NCBI GenBank assembly: GCA_965247735.1
Contig: CBDFHN010000002.1
Span: 4,092,001-4,156,000, forward strand
Reading direction: 5' to 3'
DNA: 64,000 bases
From: JAOXRU01 sp965247735
GTDB taxonomy: Bacteria > Bacteroidota > Bacteroidia > Flavobacteriales > Flavobacteriaceae
The position numbers and the translations under genes are program-made. Shown here piece after piece: positions 41,806-50,852 of the stretch; position 1 is the stretch's first letter, and each line of letters begins with the position of its first letter. The notes under the pieces are model-generated. The model did no database searches, was not told the DNA's origin, and saw only the letters and a program-made list of their open reading frames with translations.

Positions 41806-44800
41806 ATGAAAAAATTTCTCATAAGGAAGAGGACACCCCAGCCTTTGGTAAAATTTAATTTAAAAATGAAACTAACTGTACTGTTTTTGCTGACAACCAT
41901 TCTTGGTTTACATGCTAACGATAGTTATTCTCAAAAGACAAAAATTACTTTAGCATTAGAAGATGTAACAATACGCGAGGTAATTGATAAAATTGAGTCT
42001 ACTACTAAATTCAAGTTTATTTATAAAACGAAGCATGTAGACCTCAAAAGAAAAGTCTCTTTAAAAGTTAGAAAACAACATATAGCAACGGTATTAAACA
42101 ACTTGTTTTTTAATACCAATACTACCTATAAAATTAGAGGGAATCAATTGATTTTAAAAACAGACAGTACTTCCACTATACCTAAGGTTTTTGAAAAAAG
42201 CGATGAAGCGCTAAAGCTGCAATCCCAATTAACAGGGACAGTTGTAGATGAAAAAGGATTTGCTTTGCCTGGTGCAACCATTATAGAAAAAGGAACCACC
42301 AATGGTGTGCAATCAGATTTTGACGGAAACTTTAGCTTAGAAACAAATAGCACAAGTCTCACAGTTGTGGTTTCTTATATAGGCTTTAAGACCCAAGAGA
42401 TTATTGTTACTGATCTGCAAAATAAGCTAAGCATTGTTTTGGTAGCAACAGCAGATTCATTAGACGAAATTGTAGTAACGGCGCTAGGAATCAAAAGAGA
42501 AAGAAAAGAGCTAGGATATTCTTTTCAGGATGTTAAAGGCGATGCTATTGCGAATAATCCTAGCATAAGTGTTGCTCAATCATTATATGGTAAAGTATCA
42601 GGGGTAAGTATTTCACAAACTGCTGGTGGTGTAGGCGCTAGTTCTAGAGTTGTTATTAGAGGTAATAACTCTATAAATGGAGACAATCAACCCTTGTATA
42701 TTGTGGATGGTGTTCCATTAGGAAATACAGGACTAGGTGGTGTTACAGATAATAAATCTGGACAGTTTTCTTCTGGAATTGATAATGGAGATGGACTCTC
42801 CAGTTTAAATATTGATGATATAGAAAACATATCGGTACTTAAAGGAGGAGCCGCATCTGCATTATACGGAGAACGTGGTGCTAATGGTGTTATCGTTATT
42901 ACCACTAAAAAAGGAAAGAAAAATTCATTTAAAATCAACTGGAATAGTACCACTACCTTTGATGTTGTAAATGCAAAATACGAAGACTATCAAACATCAT
43001 ATGGTTCTGGTACTCAAGGGAGGTTGCCAAATATAGATGAGATTGATACTTCGGAAGGAAGCACAACTACAGCTTGGGGACCAAAATTAGGTACTGAAAG
43101 TGTAGTTCGTATTTTTGATGGTTCTTTTAAACCATATGAGCGAGTTACAAACAATATTCAAGATTTTTTTAAAACTGGTGTTACCTATAATAACAATTTT
43201 AGCCTTTCTGGTGGTGGAGATAATACTACCTATAGGTTTAGTTATGGAAAACTTAAAAACGAGGATGTTATTCCTAACAGTGGATTAGAAAGAAATAGCT
43301 TTTCTTTAAGAGCTACTACTACCTATAAGAAGTTATCCATAGATGGGAAACTTACCTATACTACAGAAGAGGTAAACAACCGTCCAGCCTTAGCCGATGA
43401 TGCTAATAATTTAGGGTTTTCATTAGCCGGTTTAGCACCAAATATAGACCAAGCTTGGTTGCAACATTATGAAGATGGATCTGGTAATTATTACGAATGG
43501 AATAGCAATAACTTACGCTTAAATCCATACTATATCATATCTGAAAATAGTAATGTCTCTAATAAAAATAGAATATTAGGAAACTTTAATGCTATTTACA
43601 AAATTACAGATTGGCTAAGTGTTACCGGAAAAGCTGGTATAGATAGATTTGATTATAATACCTCTGACTTCTTAAATGCAGGAACCAATATTCCTGGAAG
43701 AGAAAATGGAGGCTTAACAGTTCAGGATATTGTTTTTCAGGAATATAATATTGAAGGTTCTTTATTGGCAACTAAGCAGTTTGGAAAATTTGGAGTATCT
43801 GTTGGTATTGGTGGTAATCATCGTAAAACAGAACGTACAAGCGAAGGTTATTTAGCAACTGATCTTATAAAAGAAGGTATCAATAACTTGGCAAACTTTT
43901 CTAATAAGATATTGGGGCCAAAAACCAATCAAGAGATATTAGTAAAATCGTTGTTTTCTTATTTAAGGACTAATTATAACGACTATTTGTTTTTAGATCT
44001 AACTGCCAGAAACGATTGGAATTCTACATTAGCCACCGCAACTGGATTTGATCAGAATAATAACTATTCTTTTTTCTACCCATCTGTATCTTCTAGTTTT
44101 GTGTTTTCAAAAGCACTTAATTTATCACCAGAAGTATTGAGCTTTGGTAAAATTAGAGCTTCATGGGCAAGTACTGGTAAGGCACCAGAAACACCATATG
44201 CAACAACGCCTTTTTATAGCATTAGATCTCAACCTCTTTTAGGACAGTCATTAGGTTCTGTTGGAAGCTCAGTAGTACCTAATGGAGAGTTAAAACCAGA
44301 AATCTCTGATACTTTTGAAGTAGGAGTAGATTTAGCTTTCTTTAAAAATAGACTAAGTGTAGATTTTTCGTACTATAAAACAAAAACAAAAAACCAGTTG
44401 ATAATATTAAATACCTCACAAACTTCAGGGTATCAAGGAGCGTGGACAAATATTGGTTTGGTAGAAAATAAAGGTATTGAAGCATTAGTTAGTGCAAAAA
44501 TACTTAGAAACCCTAAAGGGTTCAATTGGAATTTGACGCTTAACTATTCTAAAAACAATAACACACTTTTAAGCCTTACCGATGATACCGATATACAGGT
44601 AATATCTAATGCAAGATGGGCAGGAGCGCAGATTGTTGCTGAGGTAGGTAATAGTTCTTCTGAGATTTATGGGAAAAAGTTTTTACGTTCTCCTGATGGT
44701 CAGGTTATTGTTGGAGAAAATGGATTACCACAGTTAACAGAAACCTTAGAGAGTTTGGGTAAGGCGGTTCCAGATTGGATAATGGGGGTTTCAAATGAAT

Positions 44801-45393
44801 TTTCTTATAAAGGATTCAATTTAAGAACAAGCCTAGATATGCGTTTTGGAGGTTATGTATATTCTATGACCAATGCTTATGCCGCATCTGCTGGTTTGCT
44901 AATAGATACCGTAGAAGGTAGAGACGAATACAATGCTTGGATACAACAAAAAGTAGGCGAAGGGCTTAGCGATGCAGAAATTAATGCTTTGGTACCAGAT
45001 GCAGGTTTGGTAGTAGATGGTGTTGTTGCTATAGAAGATGGCGATACTGTTACGTATCAGCAAAATACAAGAGCCGTAAATCCACAGGATTATTGGAGGT
45101 CATTATATGGAAACGATACTACGCCAGAGCCTTTTGTGTATGATGCTTCTTATGTAAAGTTACGAGAGCTAAGTATTGGTTATAGCTTTCCTAGTGATAT
45201 ACTAGAAAGTACTAAAATTGGAATAGATCAATTGCGGATTTCTTTTGTAGGGAGAAACCTTTGGACAATATATTCTAACATTCCAAATATAGATCCTGAA
45301 GCTACATATACTAGTGGAAATGGACAAGGATTTGAATATGGTTCTTTGCCATATAGGAGGTCTTATGGAGTTAATATTCAAGTATCATTTTAA
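41806..45393 (+). CDS. susC: SusC/RagA TonB-dependent outer-membrane transporter
   Basis: 1195 residues. N-terminal signal with an unusually basic lead (MKKFLIRKRTPQPLVKF) before LTVLFLLTTILGLHA. STN domain (about 45-115: LALEDVTIREVIDKIESTT..FIYKTKHV), carboxypeptidase-like beta-sandwich (about 140-215: LTGTVVDEKGFALPGATIIEKGTTNGVQSDFDGNFSL), plug (ELGYSFQDVKGDAI, VAQSLYGKVSGVSI, VIRGNNSINGDNQPLYIVDGVPL) and a barrel ending in ...YRRSYGVNIQVSF. The STN domain marks it as a transducer working with FecR. It imports oligosaccharides together with SusD. Confidence 0.95.
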   Translation: MKKFLIRKRTPQPLVKFNLKMKLTVLFLLTTILGLHANDSYSQKTKITLALEDVTIREVIDKIESTTKFKFIYKTKHVDLKRKVSLKVRKQHIATVLNNLFFNTNTTYKIRGNQLILKTDSTSTIPKVFEKSDEALKLQSQLTGTVVDEKGFALPGATIIEKGTTNGVQSDFDGNFSLETNSTSLTVVVSYIGFKTQEIIVTDLQNKLSIVLVATADSLDEIVVTALGIKRERKELGYSFQDVKGDAIANNPSISVAQSLYGKVSGVSISQTAGGVGASSRVVIRGNNSINGDNQPLYIVDGVPLGNTGLGGVTDNKSGQFSSGIDNGDGLSSLNIDDIENISVLKGGAASALYGERGANGVIVITTKKGKKNSFKINWNSTTTFDVVNAKYEDYQTSYGSGTQGRLPNIDEIDTSEGSTTTAWGPKLGTESVVRIFDGSFKPYERVTNNIQDFFKTGVTYNNNFSLSGGGDNTTYRFSYGKLKNEDVIPNSGLERNSFSLRATTTYKKLSIDGKLTYTTEEVNNRPALADDANNLGFSLAGLAPNIDQAWLQHYEDGSGNYYEWNSNNLRLNPYYIISENSNVSNKNRILGNFNAIYKITDWLSVTGKAGIDRFDYNTSDFLNAGTNIPGRENGGLTVQDIVFQEYNIEGSLLATKQFGKFGVSVGIGGNHRKTERTSEGYLATDLIKEGINNLANFSNKILGPKTNQEILVKSLFSYLRTNYNDYLFLDLTARNDWNSTLATATGFDQNNNYSFFYPSVSSSFVFSKALNLSPEVLSFGKIRASWASTGKAPETPYATTPFYSIRSQPLLGQSLGSVGSSVVPNGELKPEISDTFEVGVDLAFFKNRLSVDFSYYKTKTKNQLIILNTSQTSGYQGAWTNIGLVENKGIEALVSAKILRNPKGFNWNLTLNYSKNNNTLLSLTDDTDIQVISNARWAGAQIVAEVGNSSSEIYGKKFLRSPDGQVIVGENGLPQLTETLESLGKAVPDWIMGVSNEFSYKGFNLRTSLDMRFGGYVYSMTNAYAASAGLLIDTVEGRDEYNAWIQQKVGEGLSDAEINALVPDAGLVVDGVVAIEDGDTVTYQQNTRAVNPQDYWRSLYGNDTTPEPFVYDASYVKLRELSIGYSFPSDILESTKIGIDQLRISFVGRNLWTIYSNIPNIDPEATYTSGNGQGFEYGSLPYRRSYGVNIQVSF

Positions 45394-45403
45394 AAAAAAG
45401 ACT

Positions 45404-46885
45404 ATGAAAAAATATATAACAATATTAAAATGTGTATGTTGTTTTTCTATACTATTAAGCATATTGTCTTGTGCAGATGATGAGCTGTTTAGAGAAACAA
45501 ATACTAATAACGAAGGGTTTTCCACCTTAGATGCTAATCTATTATTAACTACTGTGCAGGCTTCTATTTCCGGAGGAAGACTAGAGCAATGGAGAACCAA
45601 TCTAGTCTATGGAGAAGGATTTGTTCAGCATTTAGGAGGTTCTTGGGCAACATCAAATTTCGGCGCATTTTACAAGCGTAATGCTGGTTATGAAGCTGCC
45701 TTATGGTCTTCTAATTATGGCGATGGAATCGTTAGAGATTTAATTGATATTCAAGAAAGAACAAAAGATAAAGAGGAATTTACAAACCTTAATGCAATAA
45801 CAAAGATTATTAAAGTGATGGTTTTTCAGCGTTTAACAGATACTTATGGTGATGTTCCTTTTTCTGAAGCGGGACTAGGGTTTTATCAGAACATTTACTT
45901 GCCAAAATACGATAGTCAGCAAGAAATATATACTCAGTTTTTTATCTTATTAGAAGAAGCATTTCAGCAGTTAAATGAAAATGCAGATGAGGTTACTGGA
46001 GACAATTTTTATAGAGGTGATATTGCCAAGTGGAAGAAAATGGCAAATTCATTGCGCTTAAGATGTGCTATGAGAATTTCTATGGTAGATGAAGCAAAAG
46101 CAATTACCGAAATTAATGCAGCTATTAGTAATGGTCTTTTTGAAAGTAATGCTGACAATTGTTTTGGAAATCATGATGATACGGTATTTGATATAGACGG
46201 CGCAGAAAAAAGTGGAAATGGCTTTTCTCAGGCATTAAGAAGTGCTGAGGACCACCCCACAGAGTTAATTCTTAGAAAGCTAGAGGGAGATCCAAGAAAA
46301 GAACTTTTGTTCTTGCCTGGAGTATCTGGGGTTATTGAAGGAATAGGTGCTAATAATTACCGATGGGATCATCCTGGTGGTTCTGGAAATTTAGGAACAA
46401 TACAGCCTTATATTAGTGAAATGGATGCACCATATTTACATCTATCCTATTCAGAAATACAATTGTTATTAGCAGAAGCTTCTCAAAGAAATCTTATTGC
46501 AGGTAATGCACAAGAGTATTATCAAAAAGGTGTTGAAACTGGAATTTTACAATGGGCTAGTTATGGCGCAGATGTAGATGCAAGTCTGGCTACTGCTTTT
46601 GCAACAAGTAAAACGCTTACACCAGGAAGTGAAATAGAAGAAATAGCTACACAACAATGGTTAACACTATTTACGAATGGGATGGAAGCCTATGCAAACC
46701 TAAGAAGAGTAGATTTTCCTGTTCTTGATCCTGTAACACGGCTAGATACAGACACTAATGGTGTAATGCCAAATAGGTTGGGATATCCTGTTGAAGAATC
46801 TACAGTAAATAAAGAACATTATGAGACTGCAAACGCACAATATCCAGAAGGATGGTTGTCTCGTGTATGGTGGGATATTAACTAA
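45404..46885 (+). CDS. susD: SusD/RagB family outer-membrane lipoprotein
   Basis: 493 residues from ATG 45404, 10 nt after the susC stop; the longer frame starts inside susC and lacks a signal. Lipobox SILSCADDE. SusD landmarks: WRTNLVYGEGFVQHL, LTDTYGDVPFSEAG (TDTYGDVP is characteristic), RGDIAKWKKMANSLRLRCAMRIS, YLHLSYSEIQLLLAEASQRN and the C-terminal RLGYPVEESTVN. It belongs to the SusD-like/SusD_4 type seen with such SusC proteins and provides the surface glycan-binding lid for the transporter. Confidence 0.93.
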   Translation: MKKYITILKCVCCFSILLSILSCADDELFRETNTNNEGFSTLDANLLLTTVQASISGGRLEQWRTNLVYGEGFVQHLGGSWATSNFGAFYKRNAGYEAALWSSNYGDGIVRDLIDIQERTKDKEEFTNLNAITKIIKVMVFQRLTDTYGDVPFSEAGLGFYQNIYLPKYDSQQEIYTQFFILLEEAFQQLNENADEVTGDNFYRGDIAKWKKMANSLRLRCAMRISMVDEAKAITEINAAISNGLFESNADNCFGNHDDTVFDIDGAEKSGNGFSQALRSAEDHPTELILRKLEGDPRKELLFLPGVSGVIEGIGANNYRWDHPGGSGNLGTIQPYISEMDAPYLHLSYSEIQLLLAEASQRNLIAGNAQEYYQKGVETGILQWASYGADVDASLATAFATSKTLTPGSEIEEIATQQWLTLFTNGMEAYANLRRVDFPVLDPVTRLDTDTNGVMPNRLGYPVEESTVNKEHYETANAQYPEGWLSRVWWDIN

Positions 46886-46909
46886 ATTATAAAAAATAAT
46901 AAAATAAAG

Positions 46910-48223
46910 ATGAAAACAATATATAAGTTACTTTTTATATGGATGTTATTGATTACTGGATTGGCTTCTTGTAATACCGATAACTCAGATGTTGACTATG
47001 CTGCTCCAAATCTAGATCTTGTTCTTACCACATTAGAAACAGATATAGAAGTGTTGGTAGAAGAAGCTATTGCGCTTAATTTAACATTTAAAAATGCCGA
47101 AGGGGCAGTTAAGTATATTTGGACAAATGATGGCGTTGTGCTTTCTCAAGAAGAAAGTCATACTTTTTCATCTACAGAATCAGGTACATTTACTGTTAAT
47201 GTATATGCCGAAGATACTAAAGGCAAGTATGTAAATACGGTATTTACCATAAAGGTTAAAGATGCACCACATGTTTTTACAGACGAAAAAGTAGTAGTGG
47301 GTTATTTACCAAATTATAGTACTGCTACCATAAAATGGAATGAAATAACACATTTTATCTATGCTTTTGTGTATCCAAAAGAAGACGGAACATTAGATAC
47401 TAGTGATATGGCAGACCTTGCTTCTTATGTAACACAAGCACATGATAATAATGTAAAAATTTTAGTTTCTGTTGGTGGAGCATCATATCCAGGAAGCGAT
47501 GTTAGAGTATTTACTAGCGTTATAAGTGATGCTGCAAAACGCGCAACCTTGGTTAGCAGTATCAATAGTTTTATAAGAGACAATCAATTAGATGGTATTG
47601 ATATTGACTATGAAGAATTGGTAGGTGGCGGTGCCACTGTTGATGATACAGATACTCAAAAACTAGTACCATTTTATCAAGACTTAAGAGAGGCATTGCC
47701 AAGCAAAAGTTTAATTACAGCTGCCGTTTCTGGAGGATATGGATGGACTGCCTATCATTTTAGGAATATTATAGTAGAAATGACTCCCGTATTAGATTTT
47801 ATAACCATAATGTCATATGATAATACAGGAACATGGGGAGGCTCTCCATTAGGACCACATTCTTCCGTTGCAGATGCACAAGGGGCTTTAAATAGATATG
47901 AAGAGTTTGGTGCTACAAAAGATAAGTTGGTCTTAGCAGTTCCTTTTTTCGGAAGAGACTTTTTAACAGCAGCTGGCGGTGTAGGAACACCAGTCTCCTA
48001 TGGAGATATTATTACTACATATGCACCAACTTCAGCAGAACTAAGCTCTGGAAATATCAATAGAGATGGACATAATATCTTTTTTAATTCTCAGGAGATT
48101 ATCACACAGAAAACAGTCTTTGTAAAAGACAATGCATATAGAGGAATTGGAATATGGGAACTAGGGCAAAATACAACAGTAGAAAATCTAAGTTTATCTA
48201 AAGATATTCTAAACCAGTTTTAA
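46910..48223 (+). CDS. Glycoside hydrolase family 18 lipoprotein (chitinase or endo-beta-N-acetylglucosaminidase)
   Basis: 437 residues. Lipobox LASCNTDN. An N-terminal PKD-like/Ig-like domain (about 30-122: YAAPNLDLVLTTLETDIEVLVEEAIALNLTFKNAEG...) precedes the GH18 barrel. The catalytic motif is DGIDIDYEE (D228, D231, D233, acid E235), with ILVSVGGASYPGS (SxGG), FITIMSYDNTGTW and RGIGIWELGQN. The gene ends an operon (susC, susD, GH18) with one lone hydrolase, so the likely target is chitin or GlcNAc-containing glycan trimmed at the surface. A terminator follows. Confidence 0.9.
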   Translation: MKTIYKLLFIWMLLITGLASCNTDNSDVDYAAPNLDLVLTTLETDIEVLVEEAIALNLTFKNAEGAVKYIWTNDGVVLSQEESHTFSSTESGTFTVNVYAEDTKGKYVNTVFTIKVKDAPHVFTDEKVVVGYLPNYSTATIKWNEITHFIYAFVYPKEDGTLDTSDMADLASYVTQAHDNNVKILVSVGGASYPGSDVRVFTSVISDAAKRATLVSSINSFIRDNQLDGIDIDYEELVGGGATVDDTDTQKLVPFYQDLREALPSKSLITAAVSGGYGWTAYHFRNIIVEMTPVLDFITIMSYDNTGTWGGSPLGPHSSVADAQGALNRYEEFGATKDKLVLAVPFFGRDFLTAAGGVGTPVSYGDIITTYAPTSAELSSGNINRDGHNIFFNSQEIITQKTVFVKDNAYRGIGIWELGQNTTVENLSLSKDILNQF

Positions 48224-48254
48224 CTAAAATTTTGTTTGTTAATTTAATTGAAAG

Positions 48255-48286
48255 GAGGCGTTTTGTTTTAAAAACGTCTCTTTTTT
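48255..48286 (+). terminator. Terminator after the GH18 gene
   Basis: GAGGCGTTTT (48255-48264) and AAAACGTCTC (48271-48280) with one mismatch, followed by six Ts. Confidence 0.8.
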
Positions 48287-48299
48287 GTTTTTTATAAGG

Positions 48300-48408
48300 T
48301 AAAGAAAAATATCGTTATATTTATATTTTAGCGATTATTAGCGATGTGTTTTTTATATTTGGATAGTATAAGAGAAATAAACGTCATGAGGTGTTTATTG
48401 ATAAGTTG
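48300..48408 (+). repeat. Module B (promoter-bearing repeat) at the left end of the IS91 element
   Basis: GCGATGTGTTTTTTATATTT and GGATAGTATAAGAGAAATAA, then CGTCATGAGGTGTTTATTG. The -7 box TATATTTG is at 48354-48361. The repeat ends at ATAAGTTG, directly at GTTGAACTA, which starts the IS91-like element, so the element seems to be inserted in the tail of a module B. Confidence 0.75.
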
Positions 48409-48567
48409 AACTAAACCTTCGGTAACTTTTCTCCTCTAGATTTTGTAAATTAAGAGCTATAATCAAAATCTACTAATTATGTATCAAAAAAAAGAGTTGA
48501 GCCTTGCTCAGAATTAGCAAAAAGAACGGTACCAAATTTTATAAAGGCTTATCAGAGGTACAGAAAG

Positions 48568-49380
48568 GTGTATATAGCATCTGGTTATTCGGAATCTACC
48601 TGTAAAAACTATTTACGAGCCTTATGTCAGATCAGTTTATATTATGTCAAAAGTTTTCACTTGCTAAGTGATGATCAAATTACAGAATACATCTATAACT
48701 TACGGCTTCGCAAAGTAAGCCATTCTTCTATTAAGATTTTAGTATATGGATATCGGTTTTTATTCAAAGTAATGAAAACACCACATCGATGTATAGAATT
48801 AAAGGGAAACCGATCTAAAGTTAAAATTCCTGTTGTTCTTAACCAGAAGGAAATCAAAAGCTTGCTTAATCCTAAACATTGTCCTAATTTAAAACATCGT
48901 GTAATTTTGTCTTTGCTTTATTCTTCGGGGCTCAGGATTAGTGAATTACTAAAACTAAGATTAGAAGATGTTGATTTTAATGCGTATCGAATTCACATTA
49001 TCAATAGCAAACATGGAGTGACTAGATATGTGATATTATCTAAATTAATGGCTAAGGGTTTGGAAACTTATTTAGCTTATTATCACTCCGAAAAATACTT
49101 GATTGGTGGATATGAAAAAGCAAAACCTTATTCTGCTTCTTCGGTTGCAAATGTGCTGCGAAAAACACTAAAGAAAGCAAAAATAAATAAGCATATTACT
49201 ATACATAGCTTACGTCATAGTTTTGCTGTCCATTTTTTAGAACAGGGTGGAAATATATTGCAATTAAAAGAACAACTCGGGCATAGTAGCCTACAAAGCA
49301 CATTAGTTTACCTTAGGGTAGCACAGTCTATATTTAAAGAGATACAAAGCCCGTTGGATGTACTATACCTCTCCCATTGA
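48568..49380 (+). CDS. Tyrosine recombinase (XerC/D-like, IS91-associated integrase), N-terminus frameshifted
   Basis: 270 residues from GTG 48568. Catalytic set: R in YSSGLRISELLKL, K region KHGVTRYV, H-x-x-R in HSLRHSFAVHFLEQGG, the second H in LGHSSLQ and the Y nucleophile in STLVYLRV. An N-terminal SAM-like domain (SESTCKNYLRALCQ) is largely present. Upstream sequence from ATG 48479 reads MYQKKELSLAQN then stops, but one extra A in the run of eight (48486-48493) would join MYQKKRVEPCSELAKRTV to the frame. So the gene is either broken at a homopolymer or read by slippage. It overlaps the transposase start by four bases (TTGA). Confidence 0.85.
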   Translation: MYIASGYSESTCKNYLRALCQISLYYVKSFHLLSDDQITEYIYNLRLRKVSHSSIKILVYGYRFLFKVMKTPHRCIELKGNRSKVKIPVVLNQKEIKSLLNPKHCPNLKHRVILSLLYSSGLRISELLKLRLEDVDFNAYRIHIINSKHGVTRYVILSKLMAKGLETYLAYYHSEKYLIGGYEKAKPYSASSVANVLRKTLKKAKINKHITIHSLRHSFAVHFLEQGGNILQLKEQLGHSSLQSTLVYLRVAQSIFKEIQSPLDVLYLSH

Positions 49381-50513
49381 AACCTAAACATGAACTGGCT
49401 GATGTATTAAGAGAATATGGAAAGGAATTTTTAGAAAAACATAAAATATCTTATCAGAAAATAAAAGTACTTAGAGCCATTGTTAATTGTAGAACAGCTG
49501 TGTTGGGAGGACATCTCCAGAGTTGTTCCAATTGTGATTACCAACAAATTGCGTACAACAGTTGCCGAAACAGGCATTGCCCTAAGTGTCAGATCCAACA
49601 GCGGGAAAAATGGATTCAGGCACGTATAGCGCAGGTCTTGCCAGTAACTTATTTTCATGTGGTGTTCACCTTACCAAGTGAGTTAAACCAGTTGTGTTTA
49701 GCTTACCCGAAACAACTCTATAATACTCTGTTTAGCTCCTCTTGGAAGACTATTGAACTCTTCTCTAGAGACACCAAACACCTTGGAGCAAAGAGTGGTA
49801 TGATCAGTATTTTACATACTTGGGGGCAAAATTTAAGCCTACATCCACATATCCATTGTATAGTACCATCTGGAGGTATAAATAAACAAAAAAAGTGGAA
49901 AGAAACTCGGGGGAAAGGAAAGTACCTTTTTCCTGTAAAAGCAATGAGTAAAGTATTTAGAGCTATATTTTTGAAGCAGTTAAAACAATTAAAAAACAAA
50001 GAAGAAATTGATAATAGTAACCTACAGGGGTTGGTGGATCTTTTATTTAATAAACCATGGGTGGTCTATGCTAAGAAACCTTTTTCAGGAGTAAAAAGCA
50101 TCATAGAATATTTGGGGAGATATTCCCATAAGATTGCAATTAGCAATCATAGAATTAAGGCTATCCAAGATAACGAAGTGCATTTTTCCTATAAAAATTA
50201 TAGAACCAATCAATGTTCTAGAATACAACTGAGTGCACAAGAGTTTATCCGAAGATTTACACAACACATTTTACCAAAAGGATTTGTCCGAATACGACAT
50301 TTTGGAATATGCGCCTCCAGAAATAAAGCCATGTTGCTCGATATTAAAAAGCAACTATTAAAAACACACCCAATAGTAGTTAAACCTATTCAATATCCAG
50401 AGTGGGATCCAAAGCCTATTACATGCTGTAAATGTAAAAAAGGACTTATGAAAAATATTAAAATTATACTTTCTATTAGAGCTGGTCCCTATTTAGACTT
50501 TGAAATTCAATGA
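49377..50513 (+). CDS. IS91 family transposase (HUH, zinc-binding)
   Basis: 378 residues from TTG 49377, overlapping the recombinase stop. N-terminal zinc ribbon CSNCDYQQIAYNSCRNRHCPKCQ (cysteines around 48-73), the HUH motif LHPHIHCIVPSGG and the catalytic-tyrosine region SIIEYLGRYSHKIAISNHRIK. A second zinc-like cluster, CCKCKKG, is at the end. These enzymes move DNA by rolling-circle transfer of one strand. The frame appears intact and the full family length is present. Its stop overlaps the ATG of the next ORF. Confidence 0.93.
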   Translation: MKPKHELADVLREYGKEFLEKHKISYQKIKVLRAIVNCRTAVLGGHLQSCSNCDYQQIAYNSCRNRHCPKCQIQQREKWIQARIAQVLPVTYFHVVFTLPSELNQLCLAYPKQLYNTLFSSSWKTIELFSRDTKHLGAKSGMISILHTWGQNLSLHPHIHCIVPSGGINKQKKWKETRGKGKYLFPVKAMSKVFRAIFLKQLKQLKNKEEIDNSNLQGLVDLLFNKPWVVYAKKPFSGVKSIIEYLGRYSHKIAISNHRIKAIQDNEVHFSYKNYRTNQCSRIQLSAQEFIRRFTQHILPKGFVRIRHFGICASRNKAMLLDIKKQLLKTHPIVVKPIQYPEWDPKPITCCKCKKGLMKNIKIILSIRAGPYLDFEIQ

Positions 50514-50722
50514 AAATAACAGGCACATATAAGCATTTAATAAGATTATCGCGAAACATTCCTTTTTCGGGTATAGAGAATTATATGCCAAAATGGAAGA
50601 AAATAGTAAAACTAGGATGCCAACATTGTAAATTATACCAAGTCTGCTCCATAGCATATCAAAAACAGAATAAAAACACGAAATATATCTCTACTTCTTT
50701 CAAAAATCCTAACTTTGGATAA
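50510..50722 (+). CDS. Small ORF in the IS91-like element (70 aa)
   Basis: ATG overlaps the transposase TGA (ATGA, 50510-50513), suggesting coupled translation. The product is basic with a C-x-x-C motif (LGCQHCKLYQVCS) and no hydrophobic helix. It probably belongs to the element, but no family was recognised; it could also be an incidental frame. Confidence 0.35.
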   Translation: MKITGTYKHLIRLSRNIPFSGIENYMPKWKKIVKLGCQHCKLYQVCSIAYQKQNKNTKYISTSFKNPNFG

Positions 50723-50784
50723 AGAAAAAGGATTCAATTTCCATAGCTTTTAAAGGTAAAATTGACACGCCATAGTTCAACGGC

Positions 50785-50826
50785 GGATTAAATCAAATTG
50801 CGCCCTTGGCTTACTTGATTTAATCC
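50785..50826 (+). repeat. 12-bp perfect inverted repeat at the IS right flank
   Basis: GGATTAAATCAA (50785-50796) and TTGATTTAATCC (50815-50826), 18-nt loop. It stands between TTCAAC (50776-50781) and GTTATTC (50833-50839), an arrangement that resembles integron attC sites only loosely (an AAC end and a GTT end around inverted arms). Confidence 0.7.
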
Positions 50827-50852
50827 TATAATGTTATTCGCAATAAAAATAT

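Larger units (their letters stand above)
48405..50781 (+). mobile_element. IS91-family-like insertion element with accessory tyrosine recombinase
   Basis: Contains, in one orientation, a tyrosine recombinase (48568), an IS91-type transposase with zinc ribbon and HUH motif (49377) and a small ORF (50510). GTTGAACTA (48405-48413) and TAGTTCAAC (50773-50781) are inverted copies at the approximate borders and contain GAAC/GTTC, the tetranucleotide at which IS91 relatives insert. Borders are therefore estimated. A 12-bp inverted repeat GGATTAAATCAA/TTGATTTAATCC (50785-50826) lies just outside the right end. Confidence 0.75.

Noticed and set aside
45314..45403. Longer start for SusD inside susC
   Set aside because: It overlaps the end of susC and lacks the signal; ATG 45404 gives a normal lipoprotein signal.
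48405..50781. Integron with an IntI-type integrase
   Set aside because: The tyrosine recombinase lacks the extra IntI region and overlaps the IS91 transposase, so it belongs to the insertion element; the attC-like hairpins downstream are only weak matches.
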